Origin: Adiantum capillus-veneris
Taxonomy: Eukaryota; Streptophyta; Polypodiopsida; Polypodiales; Pteridaceae
Assembly (NCBI GenBank): GCA_014529385.2
Contig: CM043946.1
Location: forward strand, 38,204,058 to 38,268,057
Reading direction: 5' to 3'
DNA: 64,000 nucleotides
The translations under genes were made by a program, and so were the position numbers. Positions 55,333 through 64,000 of this stretch are shown here, one piece after another. How positions within the stretch are numbered: position 1 is the stretch's first letter; every line of letters begins with the position of its first letter. Below the pieces are notes generated by a model. The model saw only the letters and a list, made by a program, of their open reading frames with translations. It did no database searches and was not told where the DNA came from.

Positions 55333-57321
55333 TGTCGAGAAATTTGCGGTCTTGCCAGGAAAGCACCGGGCTTATGGCTGTGAGAGTTTGTGAGAGAACT
55401 CAACAAAAACTATATGAAGGAGTTAAACCATAGATGCCATGAAGACTAGGGTTTGGAAAGAAGTTCAACCAAAGAAGACTCGCTCTTTCTCTCTTGCATC
55501 CACACACACAAAGGAAGAACGCAAAAGAGAATGTCAAAACAATACGAAGATGAAAACATCAAGGCTATGGTCATAGCGTATCATGGGTAATATGAAAGGG
55601 TTAATGGATGAGTTAATGGCATTCAATCTTGGCTGACCAAATAGGCTATGAATTGTTCTTTGGAATTGTAGTTTTGTGCTTACCATAATATATATATTTT
55701 GTCTAGTGATTGGGATTAATTGTGTGTACAAATCCTCTTGGTTCATAGCAAGATAACTACGCTTACATCAAAAGAAAAATTATAGTCTATGAGAGATAGT
55801 ATGATGGGATCCGATGATAGAAGTATTTCATTGAGCCTTTCAGGGCCGAAGAGAAACACTATACGTTGTTGAAAGTGTATTTTACGGCTAATCCATACGT
55901 TAATTCTAATAGATCGTACAGAGTGAAAGCGATAGAAATGATCATCATGTGGACTATTCATCTAGGATAGTATGTGAGAAATGTAGATATGAGAGAAGTG
56001 AAGAGATGAGAAGTTTCCCTCCCAAGCCCTATTCTTGCCCGTAGGCAATAAGGATACTACGGGGAGAGATCTACCTGTAGCAAAGAGAACCTAGAGAGGA
56101 TGAATGAATGAGAGAGATAGGTTTGGTTAAGGAGATGAGATTAGATACATATATATATATTGGATTAGAGATGAAAATGAAAACAACAAGAAATCAAGAA
56201 AACATCAATGTAGAACACATCTTACTTGAAACCCTTCGGCACCATTATTGATGGAGAGGGAAGAAGAGTGGATAATTCCACTTTGATTGATACGCCAAGT
56301 ACAACACCTTCTTTTATTAGAGTTGATCCTCCAAGGATGGCGTACAAGAATGGCTAGTTTTCCTCTAGGAGAAAGTGTAGGCTTGGGCTTATGTTAATGG
56401 GGCTAAGTACAATTAGGCATTACTACTCACTCCCTCAAGAATTCCTCTCATCAATGGCTTGAATGCTTGAGTTCCTTCCAAGGAAGAAGAGGTCCCCTTT
56501 TATAGGTGAAGGGAACTCACAAGGGTTTACACAAGAAGAGAGGAGCCAGTGTGAACAGGAATTGGAAAAGTTGGAAATGAGCTGTCCCTGCATGATGTGG
56601 GCAGACTGGGGTCCAGTATTTTGATCATATCTCCTCAACCGTAGCTCCAAATAAAAAAGTAAAAATATGGGCAGAAACTTCAGCTCATAAGCTACGTTTT
56701 TCATTTTAAAATCATTCTCCAATTCGGATTGGAACCTTGTGTAAAAAATTCATCAAAATAGGGTCCATTTATGGCAGCAAAAGTCTTCATGTGGTCTCCT
56801 TAGCCTTGACTTTCATTTAATTCCCAAGGACACCTCATGCCATATGAAAGCATGACATTTCTCCTTGACAAATTTTTGTAACCATGCTTGCAATAATGCA
56901 TTAAAATAAGTGTATCTTTGAAATCATGCCACCTAGTGTCCCACTAGGATTTGATTCTCTCCCAGTAGCTATTTAAAAAGAAATATAAGAAAAGTATAAA
57001 AAATACATAGAATATATATATATATTGGAGTTTACCCTAGATATAGGATCTAGCTAGGGTGTGAAATGATAATGAAATAGTAGAAATAAAGAATCAATGC
57101 TTTTTGCCCCAAGTTAAAGAGGCAGAGCTATTGACACTTTTCCCGTAGTATTTTTTGATGGTAAAGTAAAAATACATTACCCTTGAGATAAATAATAAGA
57201 TGAGATAGAAAGCTTATTTTTATACTTACATATGCATATGTACATTATAAGAAATATAATTATGTATCTAAAAAGTTACAAGATAACTCTTGTAGCATGT
57301 GTTCCCACTATGTACATGTCA
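55333..57321 (-). repeat. 5' LTR of family G copy 1
   Basis: On the minus strand it starts TGACATGTACATAGTGGG and ends AAATTTCTCGACA. The short frames inside (for example 55,534-55,746 and 56,435-56,722) recur in the other LTR with a few substitutions; their lack of any domain argues against coding. Confidence 0.95.
56496..56506 (-). promoter_or_regulatory. TATA box in the 5' LTR of copy 1
   Basis: The minus strand reads CACCTATAAAAGGGGACC; the same motif is at 48,483-48,493 in the 3' LTR. This part of the LTR is absent from copy 2. Confidence 0.7.
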
Positions 57322-58376
57322 CTTTCTCCTAGAGGGAGACTAGCCATTCTTGCAACAAGCTAACCTTGAAAGATCAACTCTAATCAACGAAGGTCTTGCA
57401 CATGGTGTATCAATCAAAGTGGATTTATCCACTCTTCTTCTCTCTCCATCAATAATGGTGCCAAAGGGTTTGTCAAGTAAGATGTGTTCTACATTGATGT
57501 TTTCTTGATTTGTTGTTGTTTTCTTTTCATCTCTAATCCAACATATATATATGTATCTAATCTCATCTCCTAAAGCAAACCTATCTCTCTCATTCTTAGT
57601 AATTCATCCTCTCTAGGTTCTCTTTGCTACAGGTACATCTCTCCCCGCAGTATCCTTATTGCTTACGGGCAAGAATAGGGCTTGGGAGGGAAACTTCTCA
57701 TCTCTTCACTTCTCTCATATCTACATTTCTCACATACTATCCTAGATGAATAACCCACATGATGATAATTTCTATCGCTTTCACTCTGTACGATCTATTA
57801 GAATTAACGTATGGATTAGCCGTAAAATACACTTTCAACAACGTATAGTGTTTCTCTTTGGCCCAGAAAGGCTCAATGAAATACTTCTATCACCGGATCT
57901 CATCATACTACCTCTCATAGACTATAACTTTTCTTTTGACGTAAGCGTAGTTATCTTGCTATGAACCAAGAGGATTTGTACACACAATTAATCCCAATCA
58001 CTAGACAAAATATATATATTATGGTAAGCACAAAACTACAATTCCAAAGAACAATTAGTAGCCTATTTGGTCAGCCAAGATTGAATGCCATTAATTCATC
58101 CATTAACCCTTTCATACTACCCATGATACGATATGACCATAGCCTTGATGTTTTCATCTTCGTATTGTTTTGACATTCTCTTTTGCGTTCTTTCTTTGTG
58201 TGTGTGTGAGTGCAAGAGAGAAAGGGTGAGTCTTCTTTGATTGCACTTCTTTCCAAACCCTAGTCTTCATGGCATCTATGGTTTAACTCCTTCATATAGT
58301 TTTTGTTGAGTTCTCTCACAAACTCTCACAGCCATAAGCCCGGTGCTTTCCTGGCAAGACCGCAAATTTCTCGACA
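57322..58376 (+). repeat. Truncated 5' LTR of family G copy 2
   Basis: It starts CTTTCTCCTAGAGG, equivalent to 56,377 in copy 1's LTR, and ends AAATTTCTCGACA. The first ~100 bp are clearly more diverged from copy 1 (AACAAGCTAACCTTGAAAG against ACGCCATCCTTGGAGG) than the rest, so the two copies come from different sublineages. Short frames in it are LTR artefacts. Confidence 0.9.
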
Positions 58377-58429
58377 TATTTTTGGTGAACCCGACGCGAA
58401 TCTGCTAGGGTGAGAGTTTGTGGGTAACC

Positions 58430-60805
58430 ATGGGTGATCATGTTGAGCAACAGGGTATGCATTTTGACCCAGGAACAATGCAAATGTTTCAAGCATTTGA
58501 AATGTTCATGCAAGAACAACATGCTACTGAAAGAAGGGAGATTTCAGCAACAAAGGCCATACAAGCGGTCGTCAACAGAATGGATCAGTTCAATGGCAAA
58601 GATGTAACCAAGTACTTACGCGAGTATGTGAAGGAGATGGAGTTGCATTGCGTGTCAGAAGGTGAGATGATTCAAAGCTTTGAGCTAGTTGTTGCTCCAG
58701 AAATTAGGGAGCATGTTAGGGCAATTAAAGATGGGCATGGGAGAAATTGGGAAGAACTCAAAGTAGCTTTAAAGGAGTAATATTTCATGGAGGACTCTGA
58801 GAGAGTGACCAAAAGGACATTCTTAGAATGGGTAGTCAAGCCAAAGCAAGGACTATCAATAACAGAGCTACTTAGGGAATTTGAGCGGCGCTATGCACAA
58901 CTCACTAGGACAGAAAGGGCCACACTAGATGCAGAGAAGACAGATCTTTTCTTACAAGCTGCAGGTAAAAAGTTTCAAGAAAATTTGGAGCTTCTTCTTG
59001 AAGATAAAGATGTTGAGCAAGGACTAAAGACCGACTGGAATGAGGTTGAAGGCGCTGTCTCACTGCTTGCCAAACGACAAAGAAGAAGGGACAAGATGGT
59101 AGTAAACACTACAAGTCCTTCCACCTCAACTTCTGACAAAATGGTAAAGCCTACTTTTATCGCTCCTAAGTTTGATGAGTCCATGCTAGATGAGCTTGTG
59201 AAGGGAATGCGTGACTTGAAGGTGAAGTTTGCAAAGCTTGAAGAAAAAGGCCAACCATCAGGGCCACTTCCTAGGCAAAGACAACAGCCCAAAGAAGGGT
59301 TTGTTAATAGATGTATTTGGTGTGATAGTACAAACCATGTAAGAAGGGATTGTGATAATTTTAGTGATGCTTTGTCAAAAGATGTTGTCTTTTTTAAGGA
59401 TGGTAAAATCCACTTAAGAGAGACAGGTCTACCCTTGAGAACTAACTTTGGGAAGGGGGGAATGCAAACCTTAGTTGAAGATATGGCAACCAAGCATGCC
59501 ACCTCTTCAGTTGAGGCAGCTACTTATGGAGTAAAAATTGAACATTTTTGTGATGAAGAAGTGAGTGACCATCATGGTCAAATTTGGCCAAATGTCATGC
59601 GATTAGCTAAAATGGGAAAGCTTACAAAAGAGATTCTACATGAAGCAGGTGATTGCATACGTTTAGAAACAGGATGGAATGATCCAGTGGACTCATTGTC
59701 AGTGCATGCCTACATTACAAAATGCCAACAAAATGAGGCAATTGTAGAAGAGAAGCGCAGACGTGAGAATGCTGATGAAGGACCATCAAAAAGAGCTTCT
59801 AGAAGTGGGGGAAGAAGCGACTCAATGCCTTCTCAAACACCCTCAACACAAGGAGCATCTCCACCTGAAGTACTCATGGAGGAGTCTACAACAGGAAAGA
59901 AGAAAGAGCCAACAAAAGGTAAGACAAAAGGCCCAACTTATAAACTACAATCTGATATTGAGGTTGCTACAGATTTAAAGAAAGTCTTGGAGGAAAGGAT
60001 CTTGAATAGCAAGATTGAGTTCACTCTGGGAGAAGTTCTTGGCATTGCAAAGCGTGAATTCCACGAGGAGATCATTGACATCATCAAGAGGAAGAGGCAA
60101 ACCCTTGCTGAAGTTTCTCGTCCACAGGTTGAAGGGAAAACCTCGAAGACACAAGGGATGCAACTGCAAAATAAGGAGAATGATGGAGCTATGGTAGGAT
60201 GCTACCAATCTAGTGGGAGAGTGAAGCAAGTGCATTTCTCAAATGATGATGAAGAAGTTGAAGATATTCCTAGGAGTTACTATTCACGAAGTCATTGGGC
60301 AAGGGTTACTACAGAAACTTTGGTCAAGGTAGGTGATCTTGAAGAGCCATTTGTTGCCTTGATTGACCATGGTTCAGAAATAAACATAATGTCAAAGAGT
60401 CTCTACAACAAATGCAAATGGACAATGGACACAGATCATGGTTGGATGGTAAAAGTGGCAAACAATTCATCCGGTGAATTGTATGCAGCATGTCCAGGTG
60501 TGAAGGTGACAATAGGTGATGTAAAGATTGACCAAAACTTCTTTGTTCAGGATACATCTTCATATCATCTCATCCTTGGACAACCCTACATTGTGGGAGT
60601 TTGAATGGAAACAAAGGTAATGGACGATGGTTCAGCATATGCTAGAATACGTAGCAAAGATGGTAAACGTGCTGTCCAATTCCTCACAGTTTGTGTAAAC
60701 CATGAAAGAAATCGTGACAACCTCAGAGAACATCCTCTACCAAAGGTAAGCAAAGAGTTTCATGATCATAGAGAAATGATGGGTTTTGGCCAAGTACCAT
60801 TGTAA
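58430..60805 (+). pseudogene. Gag-protease of family G copy 2, two stops
   Basis: Same order as copy 1, starting MGDHVEQQGMHFDP. A GAA-to-TAA change ends the first piece at 58,778-58,780, and a CGA-to-TGA change (a CpG decay type) ends the second at 60,602-60,604. The zinc knuckle (CIWCDSTNHVRRDC) and the D-H-G protease site (ALIDHGSEINIMS) are kept. The frame finishes at TAA 60,803-60,805 inside the frameshift hairpin. Confidence 0.9.
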
Positions 60806-60824
60806 AGCGGGATTGCAGTGGTAC
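60781..60824 (+). promoter_or_regulatory. Predicted -1 ribosomal frameshift signal (copy 2)
   Basis: GGGTTTT at 60,781-60,787 is in register (codons GGT at 60,782 and TTT at 60,785). After GGCCAA, GTACCATTG (60,794-60,802) pairs with CAGTGGTAC (60,816-60,824). The one difference from copy 1 turns a U-A pair into a U.G pair, so the stem stays paired. Confidence 0.82.
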
Positions 60825-63800
60825 AGAAAGAAAAAGGGTCTCGCCTGATCCAAAAATAGGTGAAGCATTTTCAACGAGCTCCTTGGTAACAAAGAATGGA
60901 TCAGTATGTTTTACAAAACTTGAAGATTTGAAGAGATATGAGAGGCAATATGTGCATAATGTACAAATAGGCATGAAAAAGAGTGGGTTGCTAAAGCCTA
61001 CTGAAAATGTTTTGGGTTTGTGTGAACAAGTTTCTTTTGTAGATACTATGGGTGAGCTTGATGCTATAATGAGGTCTAGTTTGCATCTTGAAAATGAAGT
61101 TGTGGAAGTTTGCTCTATGGAAATGTATCAAGTAATAGAAGCCTTTAAAGAAAGCCAAACAGTAGGCCCAGAAGTCCATGTTGAAACTAAATACAAGAGT
61201 GTAGCAAAGAAGGTGAAACCAGTAGCTTCACCCTTACCACCCAACAACAGGGAAAAGATTGAACAGGCTTCTTTACAACCAAGTTTTCGGAATCCTAAAA
61301 AGATCGGGCATACCTTCACAAAGGAGTCTTTTCAAGAGTTGCAGATTGGTTGCGAGGAGTTTCTAACACAGGAGGAGACAAAGTGCTTCAAAGAAATGCT
61401 TTCAAAGCATGGTAAGGCTTTTGCATTTGAGCCACATGAGATAGGATGTGTTGATCCTTATATTGTAGCTCCTATGGTAATTTTCACAATACCTCATGTG
61501 CCTTGGAATCTGCGGCCTATTCCGGTTCCAAAGGCTCATTTGCCAAAGTTAGTAGAGCTACTGAATGAGAAAATCAAAATGGGAATCTTGGAGCCTTCTT
61601 GTGCTCCATACTCAAATAGGTGGTTCACAGTTCCAAAGAAGAATGGTTCTCTACGCTTCATCCAAGATATGCAACCAGTGAACAAGGTGACAATTAGAAA
61701 TGTAGGTACAGGTCCAATTGTGGATGAATTTGCAGAGGCGTTTGCAGGGAGAGCAATCTACTCAATGGGGGATCTCTACTCAGGGTATGATCAATTTCAG
61801 CTTGCAATCGAAAGCAGAGACTTGACAACCATGAGGACACCTTTGGGTTTGGTAAGGATGTGTACCTTGCCACAGGGAGCAACCAACTCGGTTGCACATA
61901 TGATGAATGGGATGAATAAGGTCTTACGTGACTTTATTCCTCAAATCACAATGCCTTTCATTGATGATTTGCCTATCAAAGGATGTGAAGAAAGTGACAA
62001 AGATGAAGCTTTGGATCTCAAGGGATGTCGCAGGTTTGTGATAAATCACATAAATGATTGTGATAAAATTTTGTCTAGGTTGGAAGAAGTGAATCTTACA
62101 TTGTCGGGGAAAAAGTCTATGTTTGGTGTCAATGAAGTGCTCATTGTGGGGCACATGTGCGGGCCATATGGTAGGAAACCTTGTCCATCAAAGGTAGATG
62201 CCATCCAAAGAATGAAAGAAACATGCACTAGCATCAATGAGGTTAGAAGGTTTCTAGGAGCATGTGTCTTCTATGTTATTTGGATTCCACATTATGCACA
62301 TGTAGCTGATCCTCTTTATCAGCTGCTTAGAAAGAATCAAAAGTTTAAATGGACAGAAGCACATATAAAATCCATGAAAAAGCTAAAGGAGTTACTCCAG
62401 TCAGCAACGACTTTGAGAAAGGTAGACTATGAGTGTCAAAGGCCAGTGATTGTGACAGTAGATACCAGTCCTACAGGGATTGGATGGGCAATAGGGCAAG
62501 ATGACAAAGAAGGACACAAGTATGTGGTAAGATTTGGAGCAAAGGTACTAAGTGCTCGCCAAAGAAACTATCCACAGATAAAGAGAGAGTTATGGGGTAT
62601 GGTTACAGCCTTGAAAAGTGGAAAAGAGTACCTAATTGGTGCATGTGTGGTTGTAGAAATAGATTGTCTACCACTTCTTGGGATGATTACAAGCTGCTCA
62701 ACACCAGACATTGCTATGTTGCGGTGGATTGCCTACATTAAGTCCTTAAATCCCGAGTTTAAGCACATTGCAGGTAAAGACAATACAGTGGCAGATATGC
62801 TATCAAGGGCAAGGTATGAAGATGAGTCACAAATGATTGATGAGGGAGATGATTTAGGCACAAAGTTCTATTCCATCTCTCATGTCAAAGGTAACAATGT
62901 CAACATGACTAATCCACTTGAATTATTCTTGAAAGATCTTTATGAAGGTGATTGGCTTCTTATTGGAAGCTACTTGAGTACTCTAACAAAACAGGATGAT
63001 TGGTCTGAACATGAATTCAAGAGGATACGCAGGAAAGCATATGGTTACTTTTTGAGGGATGGTTACTTGTGGAAGCATCCTAAACAAAAGGGTGCTACAC
63101 CACAAAGGGTTATATGTAAAAAAGAGACTCAAGTAAAGCTCATGCAAGAGTTTCATGAGAGTCTATGGGCTGGACACAGGGGTGTGTGGGCAACCTTCTC
63201 CAAGTTGAAAGAAAAATAATGGTGGAAGGGTATGTATAAAGATGTATCTCAGTTTGTAGAGTCATGTGTAACTTGTCAAATGTATTCAAATGTTCGACAT
63301 CGTGATGGATTGCACCCTACATATCCACTAGCCATGCACTATAAATGGGTTGTGGATCTACTCACGATGCCTTTAGGACTCTGGCAGATGAGGTACTTGG
63401 TTCTTGCACGAGAGGACCTAACTAATCAGGTTGAAGGAAGAGCATTAAGAGCTAAAACCACAGAAGCTGTGTGCAAATTCCTTCTTGATGAGGTGATTTG
63501 CCGTTATGGTTGTGTGGGAAAGATCACTGCAGACAGAGGTGAACTGGATGCCGAAGAAGCAAGGGAGTTCTTTTCTAGATTAGGAATCAAGCTTTCTCTT
63601 ACTACAGCTTACAACCCTGAAGGCAATGGAAAGAGTGAAAGAGGGCACCCTCCTATCATCAAAGCTTTGGCCAAGGCTTGCGAAGGAAGAGTTGGTGAGT
63701 GGCCAAAACTGTTACCATACGCTTTATGGGCTGATCGTACAACACATAGCTCAGTAACTGGCTACATGCCTGCGGAGCAAATGCATGGTCAAAAGCCAGT

Positions 63801-64000
63801 GATGCCGATTGAGGATACAATTCCCACATGGAATGTACTACCTTGGCAAGAGGAGCTTAGTGGGGAAGATCTCCTTGCATTGCGCATAAGGCAACTAGAG
63901 AGAAGACCTGGAGACATTGAGGCTGCAAAATAACAACTCAAAAATGCAAGATTGAAAAACAAGGACTACTTTGATAAGCGACATCGGCTCAGGAGCAAAG
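60788..64000 (+). pseudogene. Pol (RT-RNase H-integrase) of family G copy 2, two stops, partial
   Basis: Read in the -1 frame. RT is uninterrupted, with DLYSGYDQFQLAI, TLPQGATNSVAHM and PFIDDLPIKG. RNase H follows, with VTVDTSPTGIGWAIG and VVVEIDCLPLL (copy 1 has ETDC, so the catalytic Asp is kept). In integrase the zinc region is broken by TAA at 63,217-63,219 (a Tyr codon in copy 1); the core keeps VVDLLTMP, ITADRGELD and GNGKSERGH. A TAA at 63,931-63,933 replaces Glu. It is cut by the window end before the C-terminal tail. Confidence 0.92.

Larger units (their letters stand above)
47320..57321 (-). mobile_element. Ty3/gypsy element, family G, copy 1 (near-complete)
   Basis: LTRs of exactly 1,989 bp each (47,320-49,308; 55,333-57,321) with TG...CA ends in the minus sense enclose gag-pro and pol. 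About 18 substitutions and no net indel separate the LTRs (counted by eye), roughly 0.9 %, so the insertion is comparatively young. gag-pro is open throughout; pol has one nonsense codon. No target duplication is seen: the left flank is GGCGG, and the right end is fused directly to a truncated LTR of copy 2, which suggests a rearrangement or deletion at that junction. Confidence 0.93.
57322..64000 (+). mobile_element. Ty3/gypsy element, family G, copy 2 (5'-truncated LTR, runs off window)
   Basis: Opposite orientation to copy 1 and collinear with it. The 5' LTR keeps only its last 1,055 bp (57,322-58,376); the first ~940 bp, including the TATA box, are missing. gag-pro and pol carry four nonsense codons (58,778; 60,602; 63,217; 63,931). 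The 3' part lies beyond the window. The truncated end is fused to the outer end of copy 1's 5' LTR at a CAC microhomology. Confidence 0.92.

Noticed and set aside
47315-57326. Simple insertion of family G copy 1 into copy 2's LTR
   Set aside because: The flanks (GGCGG and CTTTC) do not match and the missing half of copy 2's LTR is not on the far side, so a later deletion or rearrangement is needed.

Overview
The window looks like intergenic DNA from a large-genome land plant. I find no host protein gene, tRNA or rRNA. The evidence is a Tat-like Ty3/gypsy element with a second RNase H, a CACTA (En/Spm) transposon with GT-AG introns, an element with an Asp-tRNA-type primer site, a small non-autonomous LTR element with an initiator-Met-type primer site, and many GA/CT microsatellites. 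The microsatellites and a gypsy lineage that reminds me of fungal elements would suit a fern or other early-diverging plant, but the species cannot be fixed from this sequence.

Layout. 0.7-2.2 kb: remnants of an unrecognised coiled-coil protein (minus). 2.2-4.1 kb: decayed gypsy pol end (plus). 4.1-10.1 kb: old repeats, a hairpin element and a decayed gypsy integrase (minus). 10,431-13,156: a short LTR retrotransposon (142-bp LTRs, perfect 5-bp target duplication) filled with satellite-like repeats. 13.4-17.3 kb: mostly unrecognised, ending in an integrase/chromodomain remnant and short LTR. 17.8-38.7 kb: a gag-only LTR element (minus), split by two younger insertions: a full-length Tat-like element (21,112-30,381) and a CACTA transposon (30,820-37,133). 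Removing either on paper brings the interrupted gag frame back into register. 38.7-40.2 kb: leader, primer site and partial LTR of another gypsy element. 40,241-45,548: a block of over twenty CT/GT arrays bounded by inverted Helitron-like ends. 45.5-47.3 kb: unrecognised sequence.

47,320-64,000: two copies of one gypsy family in head-to-head orientation. The minus copy is complete (1,989-bp LTRs, intact gag-pro, one stop in pol); the plus copy has a 5'-truncated LTR, four stops, and runs off the window. They form an inverted repeat with arms of about 6.67 kb. In both copies the gag-pro/pol junction carries a -1 frameshift signal: slippery GGGTTTT in the correct register, a 6-nt spacer, then a 9-bp stem whose loop contains the gag-pro stop. 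The stem is perfect in one copy and kept by a G.U pair in the other. This is the most interesting single signal here.

The proteins are retroelement and transposon machinery (capsid, protease, reverse transcriptase, RNase H, integrase, CACTA transposase), most with frameshifts or stops. The order of insertion, and the way elements have rearranged or captured simple repeats, is the main biological content.
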